This document shows positions 1-11,876 of a stretch of DNA of 64,000 nt, in pieces (position 1 is the first letter of the stretch; every line of letters starts with the position of its first letter). The stretch is from Cryptomeria japonica (lineage: Eukaryota > Streptophyta > Pinopsida > Cupressales > Cupressaceae), in NCBI RefSeq assembly GCF_030272615.1, contig NC_081410.1, forward strand, positions 570,665,152 to 570,729,151. Direction: 5' to 3'. The position numbers and the translations under genes are program-made. Under the pieces are notes generated by a model. The model did not search any database, was not told the DNA's origin, and was given only the letters and a program-made list of their open reading frames with translations.

Positions 1-235
1 GTCAATGCTTGCGAGGTCATACTTTAACATTTGCGCATTGCCTCATTTTAGGTTTTTGTGTCGCATTAACTTTTCTCCAATGTCACGCACTTGGTTTTTA
101 TCATTTGCGAGCATCGAGTCATTCTTCTACATTCTTCATTCTGTCTTGCTTTCAAATTTGGTCTTGTCGACAACACTATCCAATCATGATTTTGATCGAT
201 TTTATCCTATCACATCAATGTGCGTGCTAATTTGT

Positions 236-355
236 TATCATTTTGGACATCGTCAATCCTAATTAGGGTTTTGTCCTCTTATTAATCTTATCATTAATCT
301 TATCATTTTGGACATCGTCAATCCTAATTAGGGTTTTGTCCTCTTATCGATTTGT
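236..355. repeat. 65-bp tandem duplication
   Basis: The unit beginning 'ttttggacatcgtcaatcct' at 241 recurs at 306 (period 65), nearly unchanged. It lies inside the element A LTR. Confidence 0.85.
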
Positions 356-379
356 CATTAATCTTTATCATTTTCAATC

Positions 380-600
380 TTGTCATTTTGCGATCGATTT
401 GTCATCGGTCGTTGTCATGTTCGATCTTGTCATTTTGCGATCGATTTGTCATCGATCGTGGTCATTTTTAATCTTGTCATCTTGCAATCTATTTTGTCAT
501 CAATCCTTGTCCTCTTGTCAATTTTGTCATTTTGCGATCATTTCGCTATCGATCATTGTCTGTCTCAATTATGTCAATTTGGATCAATTTGTCATTGTTC
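380..600. repeat. Degenerate 'cgatcgatttgtcat' short repeats
   Basis: Words such as 'ttttgcgatcgatttgtcat' recur with variation, giving a low-complexity T-rich LTR segment. Short ORFs across it (for example 336-770) are a by-product of this composition. Confidence 0.6.
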
Positions 601-1000
601 CTTGTCAATTGACGCATTTTCTCAATCAAATTATTTATCACATTGGTCATTTATCAATCCAAAATCAAATCATGATCAAGTCAATTATCTTTCATCAAGA
701 CCTAATTCATCTTCTAGGGTTTCGTGATTTAATCATTTTAACCTTGTGTGTGTCATTTTTCTTCCTTTAGGATTAATAAATTACTTATTTATCCTAAGTC
801 TTCTTATTACAATTAAATCTTCATTTAATTGGCTAATTATTCCTCTTTGTGAATTAATTAATAAATGACAAATTATTAATTAATTTACCTAATTTCTAAT
901 TTTCTTCAATTCCTAATTTCTTAATTCCTCTTTTTCTAATTTTCTAATTTCTTAATTCCTAATTTCAATTCTCTCCTATTTTTCTCCTAATTTCATGGGA

Positions 1001-1165
1001 ATGACATAGAAATTTGTCATAATTTGTCATAATTGACAATCAATGAATTCTTGACATAGAAATTTGTCATAAATTGTCATAAATTCTTGACATAGAATTT
1101 GTCATAAATTGTCATAAACCCTTGCATAGCAATTTGTCATAGACATGTCATAATTTTGCTATTCT
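1001..1165. repeat. Degenerate 'gacatagaaatttgtcata' array
   Basis: Four to five irregular copies of 'gacatagaaatttgtcataa' run just upstream of the LTR TATA motif. They could be LTR enhancer-type repeats; only the repetition itself is seen. Confidence 0.7.
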
Positions 1166-1223
1166 TGATTTGAATTTCCATTCGAATCACTATCATGCTA
1201 ATCTTGTCATCTCTCCATTTCTT

Positions 1224-1232
1224 CTATAAATT
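1224..1232 (+). promoter_or_regulatory. TATA-like box of element A LTR
   Basis: CTATAAATT lies about 350 bp before the LTR end and downstream of the short repeat array, a usual place for an LTR promoter. Inference from position and motif. Confidence 0.4.
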
Positions 1233-1588
1233 GGATTAATTTCTTCAATCAAATCCCTTAACTAATAATCCTTAATCAGACTATCGAATTTAAGCTTCTA
1301 GTACTCTTGATCAAAAATCCCGTCTACTTGCTTTCAATTGTGTGTGCACTTGTAGGTGAGATCCACAACCAAACCATTTGGAGAGGAAAGAAGAACAATG
1401 GAGCCACATGGAGGAGCATTCAAATCGTGTCTATGGTTTGCATAATTTCTTTGCTTTTGAATGTTTTTATTTCATGTCTCTATTGAATGTGTCTTAGGAT
1501 AGATCATTGCAATGAATGCATTTGTGATTGAGCTAGATTAGTTTTTTATAATGCTTGTGATGATTTCCTATTTCCTAACCTACATTAA

Positions 1589-1605
1589 TTGGTGAACCCG
1601 ATGTG
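1589..1605 (+). other. Candidate primer binding site, element A
   Basis: TTGGTGAACCCGATGTG lies just after the LTR terminal CA. The leading TGG fits pairing with a tRNA 3' CCA end. I could not name the tRNA. Confidence 0.45.
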
Positions 1606-3666
1606 AACACTAACCATCTAACCTCTTTATGGTGTTTTTGAGTGCTTTCAAGTTGATTTGTAGGCCAAAAAACCCAAAAACAGGGTCGTGCAGGGTTTTC
1701 TGGAGACTTCTGCGCCTGTGTCAGACAACCTGCGCCTGCGTTGAGAATTTTGCGCTTGTGTAGAAGACATTCTATGCTTGTTTCATGACTTCTACGCCTG
1801 TGTCATGACTTTTGCGCCTGTGTAAAGCCTAGAACAGAGGTAAAAATGCAGTGTTTTACTTGAAAATTGTCTTGTTTTTGCATTCTGTTTTTTATTTTTT
1901 GGTTTTTGGTACTAATTATCTGTGCAAAATCTTGGCATACGCATGGAAAAGACAATAAATCAAACTAATAACATGTGTTATGCAGAATCGATAGTCAAAG
2001 ACAAGAAATCAAACTCCTAACTTGGGTTTTGCAGGTTGCCTTGGAGAAACAATCAAACTTTGTGTTTGTATTTAATTTTTAGGCACTTAGTGATTTCTAA
2101 ATAGGTTGGAATAAACGTGTTTGTTCTTTGATTGTTGAGTGTGACATTGGAGTAGGAGAGTATGCTCTCATCCTTCTTAGGGTGATCAGAAATCCAGATC
2201 TTTGATACCATGCTCGTGTCTTTGATTGTGTGTCTCCTTTAGAGGGCCTGCCTTCCCGACCACTTTGCTTTTGCAAGCAAGTGATAATCGTGAGAAGGGA
2301 ACGACCCAAAGTGAGTACGGATAGAATTCCTTGGCATTCTAACTCACTATAAAAAAATACCCGATGAGCGAAAGCTTTGAAGGAAGTATTACGTGGAAAT
2401 TGCAGTTACTTGGGAAGTGATGACCCTTGAACTCTTTCTCATATCAACATCTAAGTAGGGCCTCTTGGTCTAAATCGTGCTTGCGTGACTACATTTGTTT
2501 GGTATCTTGATGGGATTAATGTCTCAATCACGCTTGCGTGACATCAAGGAGTAATGCTTAACAGAAATCCTTACTAAACACCTTGTTTTTAGAGGCCAAA
2601 AACCCTTCTAGTTGCTTGAGAAGGACAAGTTTGGATACTTGGAAGAGATACTAAGTTCACCATGGGGAGATTTCCATGGGGACTGATGCTTGGCTACCCT
2701 GAGAAGTGAGTGTCGTGGAGGGGAGCCCGTGGGGTCAAGCATCTATGTATTCTCCTTGAATCCCATAACAAGTCTACCTCTCAAGTACCTAATGTCCTTG
2801 CCTACCATAAGAAATGTGGGAATGAGCATGATTGTATTGAGTCTAAGTTGAAATATCTTGTATTCTTTGCTTGTCAAAGTTGAATTGCATCCCATTTAAA
2901 AAAGAAAAACAAATTGATCCAACATAAGATTAAACACAAGAGATATTCATCCAACAAAAGTTCAACAAGATTCGAAAAAGCACCTTGAAACATGGTTGTC
3001 AAACATTGTTCAAATTCTTGTCTCAACATTCATGTCACTTACATTTAAGCTCATCCTAGGTTGCATTTTGCAAAGTTCATTGTCAAGTACCAAGTTTAGG
3101 TTTCACCTAAGTCATACTCCTTTGCATATCAATAAGGGTCATCCATTTGCATGTGTCCTCTTGCATTAAAGTCATATCATTGTCATACATTTACATTGCT
3201 TACCCTGGGTCTCTTCATTAAGCTTAGGTCATTATCATATCATATTAGGGTCATTTGCATAGTAATTGTCCCTTAGCATATAGTGTCAAAACTAAGTTTT
3301 TTTGCCATACTTGAGTAATCCAAATCTTTGATGAACCCTAAGTCATTGTTAAGAAGTCTAGACCTTATCAAATCTTTTTTCCTTTTGTCATCAATATCAT
3401 TTGGTCAAACCTAGCTTAGTATCCAAGCATATAGGGGAGACATTGTCATTTTGTCCTTTTGTCACTTGGTTCTTTTGTCCTTTGAGGTCTAGACATCATT
3501 TCAATTTCCTAAGGGTCTCTCTTAGATTTGCATTTCAAATGTTTGTCAAAATCTTGAAAAACAACCAAAAAACATAGGTTGCATTCTTGCCATAGATTGC
3601 ATTCTCATTCATTTAGTTCGCACTTAGTTGCATATCATACATTATCCTTGAAAAATTCCAAAAATA
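1606..3666 (+). mobile_element. Element A: long untranslated leader
   Basis: Two kilobases without a credible ORF lie between the primer site and the ORF. The stretch 1980-2370 is recognisably the same sequence as the reverse complement of 23,380-23,760 in element B. Both contain the 'gcaggttgcct' word, the 'gggcctgcc' word and 'cactataaaa' in the same order. This shows A and B belong to one family. A short minisatellite lies at 1708-1823. The minus-strand ORF at 2097-2309 is not credible. Confidence 0.65.
1708..1823 (+). repeat. 20-21 bp minisatellite 'tgcgcctgtgt' in leader
   Basis: Six degenerate copies of a 20-21 bp unit (core TGCGCCTGTGT, starting near 1711, 1731, 1751, 1772, 1792 and 1813) stand out from the AT-rich surroundings. 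Confidence 0.8.
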
Positions 3667-6501
3667 TTGCATTTGCATAGTGACATGTCTATTGAAACAA
3701 GGTTCCAAGCACCAATGATGCAACAAAGTTTGACATATCAACTGACAATGCAATCACAATTCTATCCAACCCAACAACAAGGCAATATCGATCAAACTCT
3801 TTATGATGAAACAAGTCTCCAAATACAAAAACTAGAGGAGAAACTAGCTCAAGAAGAAGAGATATTGGAACAAAGAGTGAAAAACATTGAGAAGAATAGA
3901 TCACAAATGTCCAAAGTGTTTCAAAAATTTCCAGGTTGAAATCCAAATATTGAGCCAATTGATGTAAGGTCTCTTATCGAACGATCAGACATACCAGCTC
4001 TCCTCTCCCAAATAGAGATGATGAAACAATTTCAAGAAAAGAGCCAACAACATTATGTGCCTTCACATCAAGAACAAGAAGGTGTTTACTATGAATCAGA
4101 TTTTCAACCATCACAACCAATGGTTCAACCAATTGTCCAACATATACAACCAACACATCCAATGGTCCAATTTCAACAATATGTCCACCCAACCATACAA
4201 TGTCAACAAATGGTTCAACCAATGGTGGAATATCAATGTCAACAATCGCAACCAAACATTCAAAAACAAAGGTTGCAACATGCACCAAGCCAAATTTTGA
4301 ACATGTCAAACCAATTTGATCAACACCAAGTCCAATATCAAAACATGACATCAAACCAAAAACAAGTTCAAATTCCAGATCCAATCATGTCAAAACCTCG
4401 AAAGAAAGGTGGCTTTATTGCAATGCTCTTAAGGAAATTACCAAGTGAGTTCTTTGAGGAAGATCAAGATAATACACTTATGTCTAGCAATGCCTCATCC
4501 CCTCACAAGCAAATTGACTCTCCAGTGGCATCTATCCCTACACCTTTAGAAGTTTCACAAGAACCTTCCATATTGTCCTCATCAAATAATACACCCAAGG
4601 ATGCAATTAGCCAAGGGCTATCCATAATTGATTGCCAAGATAATCCAATTCATGATGCACATCCTTGTCATGTTTCAGAAATAAAAGATCCAATGCCACC
4701 ATGCACTTTATTGCCATTACCTATTTTAGAGGACCCCATTCAAAGTCCTTCTTCCTCATGTTCAAGCATTGATTCCTTGCTAGAATCCATCACAAATGTT
4801 CAAAGTGCATCCCCTTCGTGCCAAAGCATTGATACCTCACCAAAATCCCCCATGCATATCCAAAGTCCAACCCCATGTCAAGAGGATAATTTAGAGCACG
4901 AAGAAATGAGTCCTCAAGAAAATCAAGATCAAGATCCTGAAACCTTATCATCCCATCCAATTGTTGACCAGGACCCCATGTTCCTAGACACTCACGATGA
5001 TTCCCCTATTCTTGTCCATCCTATCCAAAGTCCTATTGACACTCCATTCCCCAAGAAAGATCAAGATATCCCAATCCATCCAATCCCAAATGATCCCCTT
5101 CCATTTCATGAAAAAAATGTCCTTTCAAATCCCATTGACATTCCACTTCCTGAGAAAGATCAAGATATCCTTTCCATCCTTTATGATGATCCCATTAAAA
5201 GTCAAGAGCAAAGCACCTTTAAAGAGGATTCCAATGATCTTCCTCCTTGTCAAGATCAAATTATTCCTTTAAATCCTCCACAAGATCCTTTTGTTCCTCC
5301 ATCTCCTTGTCTTAATGCTCCATATACACTCCAAGATCGCATTTCTTTTGATGATCCCATTATTTCTCCCATTCCATCTCTTGAAGAGCTTGTCATTGAA
5401 CCATGTCCACAACACAATCCTAGTACCCCTCATGATCCTAATCCCCCTCATGATTCTAACATGTCAGTGCAAGATGTTCATGAACCCTCAACATGCATAA
5501 TGGGTTCTTCCACTTTGGTGCAATCTGATCCACTTCAAGATCTCATTATTTCTCTCATATCATATCCACCTCATGATGGACTTGCGTCTTCTTCCCAAAG
5601 AAAAGAGTATCCTACAAGTCAAGATATTCATAAAGGTAAAGGAGTAGGCCTTCATGAGAAAGAATCTCTCCATATCAAAGAAGATCTTAAGGGTCATGTC
5701 TACACAACTCACTCTCAAGACGTTGGTATCCCTCCATCAAAATCAAAACATACACCTTCCCCTTCATATCTTCCATCCATCTTAGGTCCTTATATCCCTT
5801 CATCCTTTATGCAAGCTCAGCAAAGGCACACATCTTGGAGAACCTTCCATCCATCCCACATGCCTCCATATCATTCCCATCCACATCGACATTCATTCCC
5901 TCTTCCAAGCAATTTGGATGCCAAGTATAAAAGTCACAAGTCTAGAAATCCACATGTATTCAAGGATCAACATGTCCAATATAATCGACATGTCAAAACA
6001 AAGAAAAATATGATCCAAAAAGAAAAGGAAAAATCCAAAAGGCCACAAAGGCCCACTAAGAAAAATAAAGAAAAGTCAAAATATATATGGGTTCCTAAAT
6101 CCCTTGTGTTGGCAATGCACTCCAAAGAACCACAAAAGCATGAAAAATCAAAAACCATGTGGATCCCTAAGCAGCTCCTTGAAGCACAAAAGCCTAAAGA
6201 AACATCCAAATTGGCATCCAAAGTTGCTATTCCTCCATCCAAACCTCTCAAATCTATTCCTCCATCACCTTCTTCATCTATTTTGGGCCCTTATGTCCCA
6301 AAATCCCAAGCCTTTCCTCCGTCAAAATCTCACAATCTGAGATCCATTTTTCCTCCATCAGTCCATCACCCCTCAAGGTGTTTGCCAATGTCGATCTTGC
6401 CAACATTTTTGTCCACTCAAGCCCAATTATTCCAATACCCTATCCATTATCCAATGCATATTTTCCATCCTTCAATCCCTTTGATCCCATCCTTTACATA
6501 A
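3667..6501 (+). pseudogene. Element A long ORF, gag-linker-like, Pro/Gln/Ser-rich, one in-frame TGA
   Basis: From ATG 3667 one frame stays open to the TAA at 6501, apart from a TGA at 3937-3939 that separates a 90-codon start from an 827-codon remainder. The N-terminal 90 residues hold a coiled-coil-like Glu/Lys segment. Next comes a Gln-rich stretch with repeated 'QPMVQ' words, then KKGGFIAMLLRKL at about 4400. Later are Asp/Pro-rich repeats ('KDQDI') and a basic C-terminal part with paired motifs 'IWVPKSL' and 'MWIPKQL' and two 'LGPY(I/V)P' motifs. The KKGGF segment and the following HKQIDSP and SQGLSII words match the reading frame just before the protease of element B. I infer an expanded gag-to-protease linker. 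No capsid, zinc knuckle, protease, RT or integrase motif is visible. Function is unknown. Confidence 0.7.
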
Positions 6502-7440
6502 ATCCTTGCCTTAGTTTCATCTCTTTTTCCATGTCCTTATCCTACCAACGTCTTTGAGCATACTTTAAAAGGTCATGGTCCATTTATTTCAAGGCTACTA
6601 TCCAAACAAAAAGACGCTTGAGGCCTTCTTCCATCCCCTATCATGTGTCCATCTTCTATTGAAAAAGTCAAAATATCAAAAAAAAAAAAAGTGTAAAAAA
6701 AAGACAAAAAAAGAAAATAAAGAAAAAAAATAATTCATCCACTGGTGAAAACCTGGCAAACAGGCACCTTGGGCAAGTACCATGATGAAAACCTGGCAAA
6801 CAGGAATCATGCATAATTTATGAACTTCTTGTACACCACACTTGGGGGCAAGTTTCATCCTTCCATTATCCTATCGAACCCCTGTCATTACCCTTCCTTG
6901 TCCTATCATCCCTCATGTCCATTTTCCCTTTCCACCTTTGATCTTGACAAGGCTGAGGATCTTCATGAGCATCATGTATCTTGTTTGCAGCTTTTAGTCC
7001 ATCATAGCTTTTGGTCATTTATCCATTTGCTTATTATATCCTTTCATCCATATTCCCTAGCTTATCGCAACTTTCTGCCACTATCCTTTAGCCAATCCTG
7101 ACCTTCAGTCCATGTCCCTTATCCATTCTTGGTCTTGCTTATCCTATCCATATTTTATCACTGTCTATACACTCTTTCTGTTCCTTGATCTTGATTTGAC
7201 ATAAGGACACGAAATGCAAAACATGGTTTCAAAAACCTCTTGACATGTCCCTCATGCCATGTCACTGCTTTACATTGTCATATCCAGTCTCTTGTTCTAT
7301 CGCGCAATAGCTCTTGAAAATTGCATCCATATTGTCTCCATAATAAAAGGCCTTTGTCTTCCCTCTATCCACCAATATTTCAACAAGCCTATTTATTCAC
7401 CTATCATATTCCTTTCCTTGCTAGACACTGGGGGCAAAAT
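6502..7440 (+). mobile_element. Element A: 3' untranslated region
   Basis: There is no credible coding. A duplicated 'gaaaacctggcaaacagg' word lies at 6746-6803, and G-rich purine tracts lie at 6841 and 7428 ('ctgggggcaaaa'). The second is followed by 'tatcataaaaattg', resembling the TGTCATAAAATTG LTR starts of elements H and I. So 7428-7438 may be the polypurine tract and about 7439 the start of a 3' LTR whose matching 5' part lies outside the window. Confidence 0.4.
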
Positions 7441-7460
7441 ATCATAAAAATTGAAAAATG

Positions 7461-7889
7461 TCCTGAAAAAATGATAAAAAAAAATTGGAAAATGTCCTGA
7501 GATAAAATCATAAAAAACAAAAAATCATAAAAAGTCCTGAAAAAAAAATCTTCCAAAAACATTCAAATAATGTCCTAAAAAAGATCATAAAAATTTAAAA
7601 ATGTCCTGAAAAAATGATAAAAAAAAATTGGAAAATGTCCTGAGATAAAATCATAAAAAACAAAAAATCATAAAAAGTCCTGAAAAAAAAATCTTCCAAA
7701 AACATTCAAATAATGTCCTAAAAAAGATCATAAAAATTTAAAAATGTCCTGAAAAAATGATAAAAAAAAATTGGAAAATGTCCTGAGATAAAATCATAAA
7801 AAACAAAAAATCATAAAAAGTCCTGAAAAAAAAATCTTCCAAAAACATTCAAATAATGTCCTAAAAAAGATCATAAAAATTTAAAAATG
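7461..7889. repeat. 143-bp tandem repeat, three copies
   Basis: The unit starting 'tcctgaaaaaatgataaaa' at 7461 recurs at 7604 and 7747 (exact spacing 143), and a degenerate fourth start lies at 7890. It is strongly A-rich, with 'atgtcctgaaaaa' sub-words. Shorter degenerate units continue to about 8000. Confidence 0.92.
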
Positions 7890-8000
7890 TCTTGAAAAAA
7901 TTCATAAAAATCAAATAATGTCCTGAAAAAAAGTCATAAAAATTGAAAAATGTCCTGAAAAAATCCCTAAAAAAGTCAAATACAGTCCTGAACAAAACGA

Positions 8001-9100
8001 AAAAAAATAAAAAATTGTAAAACTCCAAAAACAAAAACAAACATTTTGCAATACATTATTCCTTTTGTGCATAAGACAAATCACTGAGCATTCATCCAAC
8101 GACACTCACAATCCAACACTGTGCTTTAATGAAATCACGCTTAAACAGATGAACTTTTTACTCAAACCAAACATTCAAACTGATCCAAATTGTCATATCA
8201 AATGAACGTTACCATCAAAATCATTTGTCCTAGGCTCTACTATCATGGGTGTTATACAGGGTGTGGTATACTCGAAACCAGACTGTGTCTTGTCTTAGAT
8301 GGGGTAGCGCATTCCCTGAAACCAGACAACATGATCATCCTGTCAGCACTTTCAACTTTTGACAATGAAGATCAAGATGTTTGTTTGATTTGTTGGAATT
8401 TGTGCATCTTATCTTTTTATTGATTTATCTTTGGCTTCAGTCATGTTCCTATGTTGCTCGATGATGTCACTGAGTGATTTAGAGTGACCGAGATGGATCA
8501 TGGTCCTTTTCTTTTTGATTGTGATTGTTGTTTGTCTATGATGTGTCTGTCTTTTGCAAAAAGGGTTGCATTTCAGCTCTGGCCTTCAATGCCATGATGC
8601 TACGCATCCATTTTGCTACATAAAAATAAAGGTTCTCACCTACAAAGTGCATTACTAAAAGCAAGTTTTCTTCATCTTTAACTGTCTTCTATCTCATTTT
8701 CTTCTTGCTAACATTTCTTCTGTCAATCCGGATAGTCAGTTCGGTCTAGTGCTCCGATATCCAAACACATATGTTGTATCCTGCATTCATTGTTTAGTAC
8801 ATTTGCATTCCATCACATATTACATCAAGCATTTTATCCATTTCATTTCATAAATACATCAAAAATACATAAAAATACATCCATACATGTTCATAAACAA
8901 GTACATAAGTCATCCATACATAGCAAAATAACTACAAATCATAACACATTGCATCCCATCATATCGATGCATTTCATATCACATATCATAATAATATCGG
9001 AGTACAAAATCGGATTGTCTGTCCTAAGTATGGCCCGCAGGCTGACTACAACATTGCAAACTACATAATTTCCACTGTCTGTCATAAGGAGCATGTGCCT
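8001..9100. other. Non-coding stretch between element A tail and PMD pseudogene
   Basis: No supported gene. It has AT-rich DNA and a 'catacatccatacatg'-rich segment near 8860-8990. The right part is probably the 3' flank of the PMD pseudogene; the left part may be truncated LTR of element A. Confidence 0.4.
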
Positions 9101-9106
9101 CTGTCA

Positions 9107-10204
9107 CTAGGTGCTCCCTCTATCCTCCTCATCCCTGCCATGTCTCACGGATGATGTCCCTCCTGGTCCTGGCTGTGGTGGTCTCATAGGTCCACTCACC
9201 CCCATGCTGCTCAATGACCTCTGAGAGCGTGACCTACTCTCTGTCCTCGATCGTGCCCGATATGAAGGTGCTCTCCACTCCGGTGGAACTGCACTCTCAT
9301 ATAGTGTCCTCCAATGCAGTCTCTCCTCTCTGGTCTCTACCAGCATCTATGCCATCTCCCGTGCACTGGCATCCCTAATCGACCCAATGAACTCAGTGAC
9401 TCTCTGTCCCTCTCGCTGTGCCTGAGCTATTGCTGTATCTCGTTCTGTCCTCAAGCTGGCATTCTATCTCTCCAATGTTGCAATATAGTCCTACTGACTC
9501 ACTATGGTAGCCCTGCACATCTCCATCTCCTCTATCCTAGCTGTCTCCGACTCTATGGGAATATCCTGCAATGTCTCCTGATCAGCTGAGTCTGGCTCAT
9601 CATCATCATCATCCCCGTCCCCATCATCCTCATCATCCTCCCTACCATCATCTCCCTCATCCCCATCCCCATCATCCTCATCATCTCCTGTGAGTGGAAA
9701 GTCCTCCTGTCTCCTCGGTACTGGGATATCAGGATCAGTCAAAGGCACTAGCCGTCATTGTGCAAACCATATCTCATACTCCTCTATCGTCCTAGCATCC
9801 ACCACATCTGACCTCCAATCCCACTATCTCTATTGTAGCTCTGCAAAGTCGGCATATGCTATGTGTGGTTGAATCATACTCCCCCACTGACTCGTCTCTC
9901 TGTGAGATCGGGCAAAGCATGCAGTCCTCCTAGGTACATCCTGCGTCTCTCCAAACTGTCGTCTGACTCTCTCTAGCAGGTACATCTCAATCACTCTTTG
10001 GCGATTCACTGGTCACCCAATCAGGTACCTCTCCTGTCTACAATAGGGTAGCTCATCACTATCATCTGACCATCCAGGGCAATCAAGATATGGCCTCCAT
10101 GTGAACTCTCTCAGTCTGTCTAGCTCATGTCGCCAGTATAATATGTATCCAAATGGACCCTGTCTCAGTGCTCCACCATAGCAATACACATATGGATTCT
10201 CATA
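9107..10204 (-). pseudogene. Plant mobile domain (PMD) protein, C-terminal half, copy 1
   Basis: Read on the minus strand, one frame carries TWRPYLDC and RVRRQFGETQDVP. These fit the end of the plant mobile domain (PF10536; MAIN-like / 'phosphatase 7 long form' homologues), where a W-x-PY segment precedes a 'vLRQFG.qQ.iP' motif. After it come a long Asp/Glu tract (9590-9690, from ATC-type trinucleotide repeats), a Glu/Arg helical segment and an Arg/Ser/Pro-rich tail. Several in-frame stops break it. The N-terminal half is missing: at about 10,204 the sequence switches abruptly to element B integrase. PMD proteins are nuclear and linked to transposon silencing in Arabidopsis; the domain is also carried by some transposons. 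Copy 2 lies at 43.0-45.5 kb. Confidence 0.65.
9590..9690. repeat. (ATC)n-type acidic-codon repeat
   Basis: Imperfect 'catcatcatc/ccatcc' repeats encode the Asp-rich tract of PMD copy 1. A similar tract occurs in copy 2 near 43,650-43,790. Confidence 0.75.
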
Positions 10205-11598
10205 ATAGTTTTGTTAGATACTTCTACCTACCTATTTCCCTATGGATAATAGGATGTGGAAAATCTGTGTTGGATTTTGAACTTCTCACATAGCTCTTGT
10301 ACATCCTAATTTTTGAATGGTCCCCCATTATTAGTGATAATGGTCATTGGTATTCCATAGCGATAGATGATACAATTCAAGATAAATGCAGCAATTTGTT
10401 TTCATGTGATGTTTGTGAGAGGTACTGCCTCAATTCATTTTAAAAAATATTCTGTAGCTACAAGGATGAATTTGTGACCATTAGATGAAGGAGGATTTAT
10501 CATTCCTACAAGATCATGACCCCATTGACAGAAATGCCAAGATTTTGCTAAAGCATGAAGTTCTTGTGCTGGTTCATGACTAAAATTCCCATGGATCTGA
10601 CATTGTTTGCATGTTCTAGCTATCTGAAAAGAATCTTGTTCCATGGTTGGCCAATAATAGCCCAAGCATATGATTATTTTCGAAAGGGAAAGACCACTTG
10701 AATGAGTGCCACAAATGTCATTATGGACTTCATGTAAGGCCTTCTCAGATTCTTCTTGTTTCAGACATCTTAAAAGAGTACCGTCTAGACCTCGTTTAAA
10801 TAGGGTATCCGCGATGAGAGTAAAATGGGAGGATTGGTCAATAAAGTTTCTCTTTTAATTATTTGATAAATCAGGAGGTAGGGTGTTATCTTTCAGGTAT
10901 GTGTAAGTTTGGCCATAGCGAGAGGAATTATGTCCAATGAGTTGACATATGATTTGGGAATCAGGACAATTATAGGCAGGGTAAAACAACTCTTCCACCA
11001 GGAATTCATAACGTTGTTGATTTTCCTGTGTTTGAAAGAGAGAAGCAATTGTAGCTATGGTGTCTACTACTTTGTTGTCATTTCTTGGAATTTGTTCAAA
11101 ATTTATTTCTACAAAGTATTTCTTGATATCATCAACCATCTTTTTATAAGGCATTAGCTTTTCATCCTTTGTTTGATAGTCATCATTGATTTGATTAATG
11201 ATGAGTTGAGAGTCTCCAAAGACTTGAAGTTGTGTTATATTCCTTTCTATAGCCATTTTGATACCTATAACCAAAGCTTCATACTCTGCTATGTTATTGG
11301 TGCATGGAAAGCTTAATTTGTATGCTTTTGGAATTGTATGACCTTGTGGTGTGATGAATAGAATACCTGCTCCTGATCCATGTTGTGTTCTATTATGGAT
11401 GCTTTCTCCCAGACTGATATTTGGGTGATGTATTGTAAGAAATGGATCGAACCCTAAAATATCTATATATGAACAGGTAAAGTTTATTTTCCACCTTTTG
11501 AAGGGTTCCAAATATTTTTGCCTTGTTGGTTTTGATAGAGAGATTGCTAGATGTAGATCAGTTGTGTCAATGATAACTGCCTCTGCTGATTCGATCAA
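10203..11598 (-). pseudogene. Element B pol: archaeal-type RNase H and integrase, truncated
   Basis: One minus-strand frame runs from 11,598 to 10,203 with a few stops. RNase H comes first: GSGAGILFITPQG, NIAEYEALVIG and VFGDSQLIINQI supply the usual D-E-D pattern, and IPRNDNKVVD completes it. The form with N(N/I)xAEYEAL is the extra archaeal-type RNase H of Tat/Ogre Ty3 elements. Integrase follows with a zinc-binding H-H-C-C module (HEVHND, then CKQC at about 10,605), core WGHDLVG, then TNNGGPF, where the second catalytic Asp is replaced by Asn, and YYP-x-GNR. The frame stops at 10,203, before the integrase C-terminus, where PMD copy 1 begins. The reverse transcriptase that should precede RNase H is absent. 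Confidence 0.85.
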
Positions 11599-11876
11599 AA
11601 TGGATGACTTCTCTTGATAAAATTAAAGTAAGGTGTCAAATCTCCCATCTTTCGGCACCTCTAGGAGGTTTTCACTATTAGATGCGTCCTTTATTTTTAC
11701 TTTTTCTCGGTCCAATGTTGCCAATAAATGATTTTCAGCATTAGACTTGATATTGTTTTCTTTATTTTCACTTTTGCGACTAGGAGATTTAACACCCACT
11801 TGACATGAAGATACATTATCGAAATCCTTGGTGAAAGTTGTTGCGATTTGATTTCATTAATATAAGAGGATATGGC
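11599..11876 (-). mobile_element. Element B: linker with deleted RT
   Basis: Degenerate coding with stops lies between the post-protease linker and RNase H. In an intact Tat element this is where about 1.5 kb of RT and RNase H would lie. Only about 300 bp remain, with no YVDD/FxDD motif. Confidence 0.6.

Larger units (their letters stand above)
1..1584 (+). mobile_element. Element A: 5' LTR (3' portion), Tat/Ogre-like Ty3
   Basis: This is read as the downstream part of a 5' LTR; its start lies left of the window. It is TG/CA-poor and rich in 'ttgtcat' words, and ends in TACA at 1584. A primer-site-like TTGGTGAACCCGATGTG follows 4 bases later. Elements H and I end their LTRs the same way (TACA, two or more T, then TGG). 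A TATA-like motif lies at 1224-1232. The leader that follows matches the leader of element B, which has Tat-type coding domains. No 3' copy of this stretch is in the window, so the LTR call rests on the junction and context. Confidence 0.55.

Noticed and set aside
3689-6251. Minus-strand ORFs opposite the long ORF of element A (for example 3974-4384, 5967-6251)
   Set aside because: Antisense shadows of a Gln/Pro-rich coding strand; no domain, and the plus frame explains the openness.
7461-8000. CRISPR-like array
   Set aside because: Units are contiguous 143-bp tandem repeats with no unique spacers, in plant DNA.
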